A stretch of 5,193 bases of DNA from assembly GCA_947176425.1 (NCBI GenBank), contig CAMWQV010000202.1, forward strand, positions 1 to 5,193, read 5' to 3'. Made by a program: the position numbers and the translations under genes. The notes under the pieces are model-generated. The model was not told the origin of the DNA. It did no database searches and saw nothing but the letters and a program-made list of their open reading frames with translations. This document shows positions 1 through 5,193 of this stretch, in pieces; the first letter of the stretch is position 1; every line of letters starts with the position of its first letter. The DNA comes from an uncultured Clostridia bacterium (lineage in GTDB: Bacteria; Bacillota; Clostridia; Oscillospirales; Oscillospiraceae).

Positions 1-39
1 GGTTATGCGTCATCACAGTTCTACGACAATAAAAAATAA
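1..39 (+). CDS. Possible C-terminal end of an upstream gene (partial)
   Basis: Frame 1 from the window edge reads GYASSQFYDNKK and then a double stop (TAA at 37-39, TGA at 40-42). An intrinsic terminator follows 14 nt later, which is where the end of a + strand gene would be expected. The other two + frames are also open for a short way, so the reading frame is not proven. The tail is too short to assign a family. In related bacteria csrA, fliW or other flagellar genes often lie near flagellin genes, but I cannot recognise any of them from 12 residues. Confidence 0.35.
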   Translation, partial: GYASSQFYDNKK

Positions 40-52
40 TGAAAAAATAACG

Positions 53-99
53 AAAAACTGGCATGTTCGTATTATTTTGCGAATTTTGCCAGTTTTTTT
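53..99 (+). terminator. Intrinsic terminator upstream of the first flagellin promoter
   Basis: The outer arms AAAAACTGGCA (53-63) and TGCCAGTTTTT (87-97) pair perfectly. An inner helix TTCG (66-69) with CGAA (80-83) extends the stem across a small internal loop. The right arm runs into seven T residues (93-99). The matching A run on the left arm means the structure could also stop transcription from the opposite strand. It probably ends the upstream transcript and insulates the flagellin promoter that begins about 12 nt later. Confidence 0.75.
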
Positions 100-110
100 G
101 TTGTCAGGGG

Positions 111-137
111 TTAAGTAATAAAAAAAGGTGCCGATAT
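111..137 (+). promoter_or_regulatory. Sigma-28 (sigma-D) promoter of the first flagellin gene
   Basis: The -35 element is TTAAGTAA (111-118) and the -10 element is GCCGATAT (130-137), separated by 11 nt. The known sigma-28 consensus is TAAAGTTT, 11 nt, GCCGATAA, so spacing is exact and the -10 element matches at seven of eight positions. Transcription would start near 143-145, giving a leader of about 105 nt. The 15 nt CCGATATATTTATCA (131-145) recur exactly at the second flagellin promoter. Flagellin is the classic late target of this sigma factor, released after hook completion. Confidence 0.85.
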
Positions 138-142
138 ATTTA

Positions 143-164
143 TCAGACAGGCAGTCAGACAGGC
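143..164 (+). repeat. Direct repeat at the predicted transcript start
   Basis: TCAGACAGGC occurs at 143-152 and again at 155-164, separated by AG, which gives a 12-nt period. The first copy covers the predicted +1 of the first flagellin transcript. The second flagellin leader has no counterpart. The function is unknown; it could be a chance slippage product or a regulator site. Confidence 0.5.
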
Positions 165-175
165 TGGCTAACAAA

Positions 176-194
176 GGTTTCAACGGAATGAACC
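176..194 (+). promoter_or_regulatory. Leader hairpin with ACGGAA hexaloop, candidate CsrA site 1
   Basis: GGTTTCA (176-182) pairs with TGAACC (189-194), giving six base pairs with one bulged U. They enclose the six-base loop ACGGAA (183-188). This is the A-N-G-G-A-N hexaloop form known to be bound by CsrA/RsmE proteins. It lies 34 nt upstream (GGA to GGA) of the second hairpin of the same leader. The stem is short, so folding needs testing. The resemblance to two other leader hairpins in this window raises my confidence. Confidence 0.5.
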
Positions 195-212
195 GGAAAA
201 AGGAGACTAGAG

Positions 213-241
213 CAGCAGGGACGCTGGTAAATTCAAGGAGG
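213..241 (+). promoter_or_regulatory. Candidate CsrA site 2 plus Shine-Dalgarno of the first flagellin
   Basis: CAGC (213-216) pairs with GCTG (223-226) around the hexaloop AGGGAC (217-222), again of A-N-G-G-A-N form. The ribosome binding site AAGGAGG follows at 235-241, 8 nt before the ATG, and contains a second GGA. The two GGA cores are 18 nt apart, within the spacing a CsrA dimer can bridge. In B. subtilis, CsrA represses hag through one hairpin site and one site over the Shine-Dalgarno, and FliW relieves this. The arrangement here matches, although the stem is only four base pairs. Confidence 0.55.
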
Positions 242-249
242 AAATAAAA

Positions 250-1743
250 ATGATAGTACAACACAATTTATTAGCGATGAACTCTAACAGAATGCTGGGA
301 ATTACATCAAAGAAGCAGGCAAAGTCTACTGAGAAGTTGTCTTCCGGTTACAAAATCAACCGTGCAGCAGATGATGCAGCAGGCTTGGCAATATCCGAAA
401 AAATGAGAAAGCAGATCAGAGGTCTGGCACAGGCTTCTGCAAACGCACAGGACGGTATTTCCGCAGTGCAGACAGCAGAAGGCGCACTTACCGAAGTACA
501 TGACATGCTCCAGAGAATGAATGAGCTTGCTGTTAAAGCTGCCAACGGAACTAATTCCGAGTCAGACCGCACAGCTATCCAACAGGAAGTTGATCAGCTG
601 ACCACAGAGATTGACCGTGTGGCTGAGACTACCAAGTTTAATGAGACTTATTTGTTGAAGGGCGATATAAACGTTGCGAGGGGAACAACCTATTCCTACA
701 AGAATTATGACAAGTCTTCTGCGGGAAGCGCAACCTTTACGGCAGACGTTGTGACCGGCACGAAGATTACCTTTGCCGCAGCCAGCGTAAACGGTGAGAA
801 TATGGCTGACCAGAACGCATTGCTCAAGGCTCTGAGAGATTCCGGTATCAGCATTACCGCCAACAGCATCTGGGATACCACGCTGGAGACACCGACGACT
901 GCGACCACAACTTATGCTGCAAAACTGAACGGGGAGGCAGGGCAAAGCTTCGATATCACTCAGACTTCTCTGAGCGCAGACAGCGCAACATTTACTGTCT
1001 ACAACAAGACAGGTGTTACCATCGCTACCATCACTGTGGGCGGTTATAATAAGGCTGCAACTGCTAACACCGACTACACTGATACGATTGTATTCAATGC
1101 AACCACGGTTAAGGCCAGTGAGAGTCAGTCGGTATCTGCGGCATACTACGATGTAAACGGCAACAAGATTGCTGTAAATGATCTGGATAATTATTTTACT
1201 ACTTCCTACGCAGGCAAGTCCGGTACCATCGGCACGGTTTGGGCTAAGGCGGATGCTCCCAAGGTATATGATGCGGTAGGCAATGTGACAAAGCTGGATC
1301 CCGCAGAAATAAATGCTATGAGAGACAAGGTCGGCACTCTGGCGCTCTCCCTTCATGTGGGCGCTGATGCTACCAGCAACAATCAGATTCATCTGAATCT
1401 TCAGTCCTTGAACGCAAAAGGGCTGGGTATTAACGGGTTGAGGATGGACGGAAACGATGACAGCAATGCACTGGATGCTATCGAGAAGATTAAGGCCGCT
1501 ATCACCAAGGTTTCTGCACAGCGTTCCGAACTGGGTGCTATTCAGAACAGGCTTGAGCATACTATCAGCAATCTGGATAATATCGTTGAGAATACCACCA
1601 GCGCTGAGTCCCAGATTCGCGACACGGATATGGCTACGGAGATGGTTGCTTACTCCAACAACAACATTCTTGCTCAGGCAGGTCAGTCAATGTTGGCTCA
1701 GGCAAACCAGGCAAACCAGGGTGTACTCTCCCTACTTCAGTAA
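250..1743 (+). CDS. fliC: Flagellin (filament subunit), first of two tandem copies
   Basis: This is the structural subunit of the flagellar filament, exported through the flagellar type III apparatus and polymerised outside the cell. The 497-aa product has the conserved N-terminal D0/D1 half (residues 1-139, including KLSSGYKINRAADDAAGLAI and LQRMNELAVKAANGTNS), a variable Ser/Thr/Ala-rich middle (about 140-395), and the conserved C-terminal half (about 396-497, with SQIRDTDMA, NILAQAGQ and a VLSLLQ end). It has no signal peptide and no cysteine, as is usual for flagellins. The start at 250 is set by AAGGAGG 8 nt upstream and by alignment with the second copy. It ends in a double stop (TAATAA) and is closely followed by a terminator, so it is probably monocistronic. 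Lys21-Lys22 replace Ser-Ala of the second copy. Its codon choice is less uniform than in the second copy, so it may be the less abundant filament subunit; that last point is inference. Confidence 0.97.
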   Translation: MIVQHNLLAMNSNRMLGITSKKQAKSTEKLSSGYKINRAADDAAGLAISEKMRKQIRGLAQASANAQDGISAVQTAEGALTEVHDMLQRMNELAVKAANGTNSESDRTAIQQEVDQLTTEIDRVAETTKFNETYLLKGDINVARGTTYSYKNYDKSSAGSATFTADVVTGTKITFAAASVNGENMADQNALLKALRDSGISITANSIWDTTLETPTTATTTYAAKLNGEAGQSFDITQTSLSADSATFTVYNKTGVTIATITVGGYNKAATANTDYTDTIVFNATTVKASESQSVSAAYYDVNGNKIAVNDLDNYFTTSYAGKSGTIGTVWAKADAPKVYDAVGNVTKLDPAEINAMRDKVGTLALSLHVGADATSNNQIHLNLQSLNAKGLGINGLRMDGNDDSNALDAIEKIKAAITKVSAQRSELGAIQNRLEHTISNLDNIVENTTSAESQIRDTDMATEMVAYSNNNILAQAGQSMLAQANQANQGVLSLLQ

Positions 1744-1758
1744 TAACAGAGATTTCAG

Positions 1759-1788
1759 GGCGGTGCAGCAAAGCTGCGCCGCCTTTTT
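1759..1788 (+). terminator. Intrinsic terminator of the first flagellin gene
   Basis: GGCGGTGCAGC (1759-1769) pairs with GCTGCGCCGCC (1773-1783) over 11 base pairs, one of them a G-U wobble. The loop is AAA and five T residues follow (1784-1788). The strong GC-rich stem, 15 nt after the stop codon, should separate the two flagellin transcripts. Confidence 0.93.
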
Positions 1789-1820
1789 CATGTCTCAGGG
1801 ATGTTCAGGTACACGAACAA

Positions 1821-1841
1821 AAAATTTCAATAAAATTTCAA
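1821..1841 (+). repeat. A/T-rich direct repeat upstream of the second promoter
   Basis: AAAATTTCAA occurs at 1821-1830 and 1832-1841, an 11-nt period. The A tracts at 1819-1824, 1832-1835 and 1840-1846 are therefore roughly in helical phase, ending just upstream of the -35 element at 1860. This could act as an UP-like element or as intrinsically curved DNA. No function is proven. Confidence 0.45.
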
Positions 1842-1859
1842 AAAAAGTTGTAACAGGTC

Positions 1860-1886
1860 TAAAGTAATCAAAAAACAATCCGATAT
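1860..1886 (+). promoter_or_regulatory. Sigma-28 (sigma-D) promoter of the second flagellin gene
   Basis: The -35 element is TAAAGTAA (1860-1867) and the -10 element is TCCGATAT (1879-1886), with the exact 11-nt sigma-28 spacing. The -35 is closer to the TAAAGTTT consensus than that of the first gene, while the -10 has lost the leading G. Transcription would begin near 1892-1894, giving a leader of about 173 nt. CCGATATATTTATCA (1880-1894) is identical to the first promoter. Confidence 0.87.
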
Positions 1887-2023
1887 ATTTATCAAGAAAA
1901 GCACACAAAAAGCTTTCTTACTTCTCAGACCGGACGGTATCGCACAACCGGAAGGGCTGGGAACGGGGCAGTGAATGTAATGGGAAGTGCGAGCCCTGCA
2001 CGGACATTGCCGTTGCAAACATG

Positions 2024-2057
2024 ACTGCAAGGATGCAGTAAAATATATTCAAGGAGG
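2024..2057 (+). promoter_or_regulatory. Candidate CsrA hairpin plus Shine-Dalgarno of the second flagellin
   Basis: ACTGC (2024-2028) and GCAGT (2035-2039) form a perfect five-base-pair stem around the hexaloop AAGGAT (2029-2034). The core CAAGGATG matches the central CARGGAUG of the published CsrA selection consensus. The ribosome binding site AAGGAGG lies at 2051-2057, 8 nt before the ATG, and holds the second GGA, 22 nt from the first. This is the best CsrA-type site in the window. The sequence ATTCAAGGAGGAA (2047-2059) is identical to that of the first gene (231-243). Confidence 0.65.
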
Positions 2058-2065
2058 AATATAGT

Positions 2066-3559
2066 ATGGTAGTACAACACAACTTAACAGCAATGAACTC
2101 TAACAGAATGCTTGGCTTGACTTCTTCAGCTCAGGCAAAGTCCACTGAGAAGCTTTCTTCCGGTTACAAGATCAACCGTGCAGCAGATGATGCAGCAGGT
2201 CTGGCTATTTCCGAGAAGATGAGAAAGCAGATCAGAGGTCTGACACAGGCTTCCGCAAATGCTCAGGACGGTATTTCCGCAGTGCAGACAGCAGAAGGTG
2301 CACTTACCGAAGTGCATGACATGCTTCAGAGAATGAACGAGCTGGCAGTTAAGGCAGCTAACGGCACCAACTCTGAGTCTGACCGTAAAGCCATCCAGCA
2401 GGAGATCGATCAGCTGACCACAGAAATCGACCGTGTTGCTGAGACCACCAAGTTCAACGAGACTTATCTGTTGAAGGGTGACTCCAGTGTTGCAAGAGGA
2501 ACATCTTTCTCTTACAAGAACTTTGGTACGTCCAGTGCAGGTTCTGCAACTTTTACGGCAGACACTGTTACCGGTGTGGCAATTACTTTCGCAGCATCTA
2601 CAGTAAACGGCGAGAATATGGCAGATCAGAATGCTCTGCTCAAGGCTCTGAGAGATTCCGGTATCAGCATCACCGCTAACAGCGTATGGGATGACTCCCT
2701 GAAGACAGCGGCAGCCGGAACCACCACTTATGCTGCAAGCCTGAACGGCGAGGCAGGAGCAAAGTTCGATATTACTCAGACTTCCCTGACCTCTACCGGC
2801 GCAACATTTACCGTTTACAACAAGGCTGGCGTTACTCTCGGTACCGTGACAGTGGGCGGCTACAACAAGACCGCAACTGCTAACACCGACTACACCAACA
2901 CCGTTGTATTCAATGCAACCAAGGTCACAGCCAGCGAGTGCGCATCTGTATCTGCTGCATACTATGACAAGGATGGCAACAAGATTGCTGCCAATGACCT
3001 GGATAACTACTTCACTGTAGCTTACTCAGGAAAGTCTGCTACGCAGGGTACTGTGTTCTCACTTGCAAACGCACCTAAGGTGTACGATGCAGTTGGCAAC
3101 GTAACTAAGCTGGATCAGGCAGAAATTGCTCATGCTCGCGACAAGGTAGGCGATCTTACCGTTGGTCTGCATGTAGGCGCTGACGCTACCAGCAACAACC
3201 AGATTACTCTGAACCTGAAGTCCATGAGCGCTAAGGGTCTTGGCGTAAACGGCCTCAGGATGGATGGAACCGATGACAGCAATGCATTGGATGCTATCGA
3301 GAAGATTAAGGCTGCTATTACCAAGGTTTCCTCACAGCGTTCCGAGTTGGGTGCAGTTCAGAACAGACTTGAGCACACCATCAACAACCTGGATAACGTT
3401 GTTGAGAACACCACCAGCGCTGAGTCCCAGATTCGTGACACAGACATGGCTTCTGAGATGGTTAAGTACTCCAACAACAACATTCTGTCTCAGGCAGGCC
3501 AGGCAATGCTGGCACAGGCAAATCAGTCCAACCAGGGCGTTCTGTCCTTACTTGGCTAA
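2066..3559 (+). CDS. fliC: Flagellin (filament subunit), second of two tandem copies
   Basis: This second filament subunit of 497 aa aligns with the first copy without gaps. By my hand count it differs at about 8 of the first 139 residues, 64 of the 275 middle residues and 10 of the last 83. The N-terminal D0/D1 (MVVQHNLTAMNSNRMLG onward) and C-terminal coiled-coil halves (SQIRDTDMA, NILSQAGQ, VLSLLG end) are intact. The opening is very like that of the Lachnospiraceae CBir1 flagellin as I remember it. AAGGAGG 8 nt upstream fixes the start. Codon choice is strongly biased (AAC, AAG, GCT/GCA, CTG), as in very highly expressed genes, which suggests this is the major subunit. One oddity is Cys292 (codon 2939-2941) in the exposed middle domain, where the first copy has Ser. 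A terminator follows the stop, and a glycosyltransferase gene starts 97 nt later. Confidence 0.97.
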   Translation: MVVQHNLTAMNSNRMLGLTSSAQAKSTEKLSSGYKINRAADDAAGLAISEKMRKQIRGLTQASANAQDGISAVQTAEGALTEVHDMLQRMNELAVKAANGTNSESDRKAIQQEIDQLTTEIDRVAETTKFNETYLLKGDSSVARGTSFSYKNFGTSSAGSATFTADTVTGVAITFAASTVNGENMADQNALLKALRDSGISITANSVWDDSLKTAAAGTTTYAASLNGEAGAKFDITQTSLTSTGATFTVYNKAGVTLGTVTVGGYNKTATANTDYTNTVVFNATKVTASECASVSAAYYDKDGNKIAANDLDNYFTVAYSGKSATQGTVFSLANAPKVYDAVGNVTKLDQAEIAHARDKVGDLTVGLHVGADATSNNQITLNLKSMSAKGLGVNGLRMDGTDDSNALDAIEKIKAAITKVSSQRSELGAVQNRLEHTINNLDNVVENTTSAESQIRDTDMASEMVKYSNNNILSQAGQAMLAQANQSNQGVLSLLG

Positions 3560-3590
3560 TACTTTTAACTTACAGAGTGTAATTGCCCAG

Positions 3591-3618
3591 ATACCCGGCT
3601 GTTTCAGCCGGGTATTTT
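3591..3618 (+). terminator. Intrinsic terminator between the second flagellin and the glycosyltransferase
   Basis: ATACCCGGCT (3591-3600) pairs perfectly with AGCCGGGTAT (3606-3615), and G3601-C3605 adds an eleventh pair closing a TTT loop. Only four T residues (3615-3618) precede GG, so the U tract is short. It may be leaky and let a fraction of flagellin transcripts continue into the gene at 3657. Confidence 0.8.
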
Positions 3619-3656
3619 GGTTCACCATCCTTGATTGAAAGAAAGGATTTCCTATT

Positions 3657-5193
3657 ATGAAGAATGATACACCCGTTTTATTGTCCATATCCATGCTGAT
3701 TTCCGGGAAGGAGGATATGGCTAAGAGCCTGGAATCCCTGCTCTATTTTAAAAATGCTTTTCCTACGGAAATCATCCTGGTAGATACCGGCTGCAATCCT
3801 GAGCAGCGGGCCCTGGCGGAGAAATATGCCGATAAGATCATAGACTTTACCTGGTGCAATGACTTTGCCGCGGCCAGAAATGCGGGACTGAAGGAGGCAA
3901 AAGGACTGTGGTTTATGTATCTGGACGATGACGAATGGTTTGATAACCCCCGGGAGATCATATCATTTTTCCAGACCGGGGAATATAAAGAGTATCACTG
4001 TGCCTCCTATGTGGTGAGGAATTACAGGGACAGACAGGGGAAGATGTATGACGATTCCTACCCCTCCCGCATGGTGGAGCTTACGCCGGACACCGTTTTT
4101 GTAGGTAAGATTCATGAGTTTCTGGAGCCCTTCAGGCTGCCCAAGAAGGCTTTTTCCGATTTTGTACACCACTATGGCTATGCCTATCGGGATGAGGAAC
4201 ACCGGAAACAGCATACCATGCGGAATGTGGCGCCCTTGCTGGAGATGCGCAGGGAGCAGCCGGGGGACCCCAGATGGTCCTGCCAGCTGGCCCAGGAATA
4301 TTTCGGCGATGAAGAATATGAGAAGACCATAGAGGCATGTAAAGAGGGAATAGAGGACTGGAGGCGGCATGCGGAAGAAAAGATCATCTATGCGCCCTCC
4401 CATGTAGGAGCCCTTTATGCCTATATTCTGATTTCTCTGGAGATGGAAAAGCGGTATGAGGAGGAAAGAGTATGGCTGGAGAAAGCGTTGAAGGAGACAC
4501 CTTATCTGGAATTGGAGGTAATGGTACCCACCCGGGCTTTTTACTGCCTTGTGGCGGCCAGACTCTACAGTAACCTGAAGGATTATGAGCAGACCCGGGA
4601 GTATTACCGGCAATATATGGATTATCTGGAGAAGTATGGAGAAAACCGCACTCTGGTGGAGGCGGGAAGCGCCGCCGTAGTGGAAGGAGTGTTTCAGGAA
4701 CAGCTTTTGTACGGAACCATTTTGATGTGTACGGAAGCAGCCATTCGCATGGAGGACCATTCACTGGCGGAGAGAGGCTTTTTCCGGCTGGACTGGATGA
4801 ATGACTCCAGGCTGTTGAAGCAGAATCAATGGGAGAAGGGCATAGTGGAGGGCAGCTGCAGCGTACCCTATCATCCCCTCTGGGTGAAAATTCTTCAGAC
4901 ACTTGTGTCCCGCAGGGAAGGCATGCGGGAGATGCAGGTGGTGTTTTTGGAGACGGAGATTGGCTTCAAGCAGCAGGGAGAGCTGGAAAAGCTGTCTCGG
5001 CTGAACCGCCTCGTGGCTGAACTGGATTTTGAACACAGTTATATTCTGACTAAAAAAATCGTATGGGTAGAAAAGGATCCGGCAATTGAAACTACGGAGA
5101 AACGCCATGAAAAGGCGAAAGAGATGCTGGGAGAGTTGTTTGAAAAATATCCGGAGGACATCTTTGATATCCGGCCGGAGGTATGGGATGCGG
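3657..5193 (+). CDS. Family 2 glycosyltransferase with TPR-like repeats (partial, runs off the window)
   Basis: This is a probable cytoplasmic enzyme that transfers a sugar from a nucleotide-sugar donor to a protein or glycan; acceptor and sugar are unknown. The frame stays open for 512 codons to the window end. The N-terminal GT-A domain (residues about 5-180) shows the opening strand VLLSISMLISGKED, IILVDTG (39-45), WCNDFAAARNAG (66-77), the metal-binding acidic cluster YLDDDEWF (88-95), and GKIHEF (150-155), followed by HHYGY (171-175). From about 205 onward the protein is helical with TPR-like units, for example WSCQLAQEYFGDEEYEKTIE (207-226), and others near 250-280 and 293-325. This domain order resembles clostridial TPR glycosyltransferases and the SunS type. 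AAAGGA (3642-3647) lies 9 nt before the ATG. No signal peptide or membrane segment is visible. Arg codons CGG/AGG and general codon use differ from the flagellins, as expected for lower expression. Its position directly after the flagellins suggests flagellin glycosylation. Confidence 0.9.
   Translation, partial: MKNDTPVLLSISMLISGKEDMAKSLESLLYFKNAFPTEIILVDTGCNPEQRALAEKYADKIIDFTWCNDFAAARNAGLKEAKGLWFMYLDDDEWFDNPREIISFFQTGEYKEYHCASYVVRNYRDRQGKMYDDSYPSRMVELTPDTVFVGKIHEFLEPFRLPKKAFSDFVHHYGYAYRDEEHRKQHTMRNVAPLLEMRREQPGDPRWSCQLAQEYFGDEEYEKTIEACKEGIEDWRRHAEEKIIYAPSHVGALYAYILISLEMEKRYEEERVWLEKALKETPYLELEVMVPTRAFYCLVAARLYSNLKDYEQTREYYRQYMDYLEKYGENRTLVEAGSAAVVEGVFQEQLLYGTILMCTEAAIRMEDHSLAERGFFRLDWMNDSRLLKQNQWEKGIVEGSCSVPYHPLWVKILQTLVSRREGMREMQVVFLETEIGFKQQGELEKLSRLNRLVAELDFEHSYILTKKIVWVEKDPAIETTEKRHEKAKEMLGELFEKYPEDIFDIRPEVWDA

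Larger units (their letters stand above)
1744..2065 (+). other. Regulatory intergenic region between the two flagellins
   Basis: This 322-nt gap holds, in order: the terminator of the first flagellin (1759-1788), an A/T-rich stretch with a direct repeat of AAAATTTCAA (1821-1830 and 1832-1841), a sigma-28 promoter (1860-1886), and a leader of about 173 nt. The leader has a weak hairpin at its 5' end, AAGAAAAGC (1894-1902) with GCTTTCTT (1912-1919). It also has a bulged hairpin of TGCACGG with CCGTTGCA (1997-2017), a candidate CsrA hairpin (2024-2039) and the ribosome binding site. I see no small gene with a convincing start and ribosome binding site. Confidence 0.8.

Noticed and set aside
13..264. 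An 83-codon minus-strand frame across the first promoter and leader
   Set aside because: It covers the terminator, the sigma-28 promoter and the ribosome binding site of the flagellin, starts inside the flagellin gene, and its hydrophobic, Phe-rich product follows from the A-rich + strand.
562..1560. A 332-codon open frame on the minus strand inside the first flagellin
   Set aside because: It lies fully antisense to a certain flagellin gene, its product is unlike any family I know, and its openness is explained by biased codon use on the + strand.
1457..1867. A + strand frame overlapping the end of the first flagellin (and the similar 3264-3638 frame in the second)
   Set aside because: Both are the same shifted reading of conserved flagellin C-terminal DNA, so their similarity to each other comes from the flagellin genes. 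Their Arg/Ser/Trp/Leu-rich products are typical of out-of-frame translation.
1997..2017. Bulged hairpin TGCACGG / CCGTTGCA as a further CsrA site
   Set aside because: It contains ACGGA, but the GG lies in the stem and the loop is ACATTG, so GGA is not presented as in the other hairpins. I keep it only as a structural note.
1744..2065. A riboswitch or small RNA gene in the long leader of the second flagellin
   Set aside because: I could not match the sequence to any riboswitch core, and it has no internal terminator. The promoter and leader interpretation is sufficient.
3631..3658. TTGATT, 16 nt, TATTAT as a sigma-A promoter for the glycosyltransferase
   Set aside because: The -10 would overlap the start codon, so transcription would begin inside the gene and miss its ribosome binding site.
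3963..4760. A 265-codon open frame on the minus strand, and overlapping ones at 4384-4902 and 4761-5108
   Set aside because: The + strand frame from 3657 is open for 512 codons with clear glycosyltransferase motifs, while the minus products look like low-complexity shadow sequence.

Overview
The window looks like part of a motility locus from a flagellated gut Firmicute, most likely a Lachnospiraceae member (the Roseburia / CBir1-type flagellin group). The evidence is flagellin termini of the Lachnospiraceae type as I recall them, strong AAGGAGG ribosome binding sites, sigma-28/sigma-D promoters, and intrinsic terminators after each flagellin gene. The family assignment is from memory and was not searched. 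All genes read on the + strand.

Layout: (1) 1-39 may be the last 12 codons of an upstream gene, followed by an intrinsic terminator at 53-99. (2) A sigma-28 promoter (111-137) drives a roughly 105-nt leader and the first flagellin gene (250-1743, 497 aa), closed by a strong terminator at 1759-1788. (3) A second sigma-28 promoter (1860-1886) drives a longer leader and a second flagellin gene (2066-3559, also 497 aa), closed by a terminator at 3591-3618. (4) At 3657 a large glycosyltransferase starts and stays open to the window edge (512 codons seen). It has a GT-A fold family 2 domain followed by TPR-like helical repeats.

How it fits together: the two flagellins are gap-free paralogues. My hand alignment gives about 82 differences in 497 residues, concentrated in the surface-exposed middle. 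Each has its own flagellar-class promoter, and both leaders carry small hairpins that present an A-N-G-G-A-N hexaloop just upstream of a GGA-containing Shine-Dalgarno. That is the recognition form of the translational repressor CsrA, so both genes are probably under FliW-CsrA-type control as described for hag of Bacillus subtilis. The downstream glycosyltransferase has no visible promoter of its own and is most simply expressed by readthrough past the second terminator. Its position suggests it glycosylates flagellin, but this is inference.

Most notable points: three hexaloop hairpins in two otherwise diverged leaders; a single cysteine in the second flagellin only, next to a glycosyltransferase that resembles the SunS type; and islands of near-perfect nucleotide identity between the tandem flagellin genes, which suggest gene conversion. 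I saw no tRNA or rRNA gene, CRISPR array, insertion sequence or phage gene. Nothing here amounts to an entirely new system.
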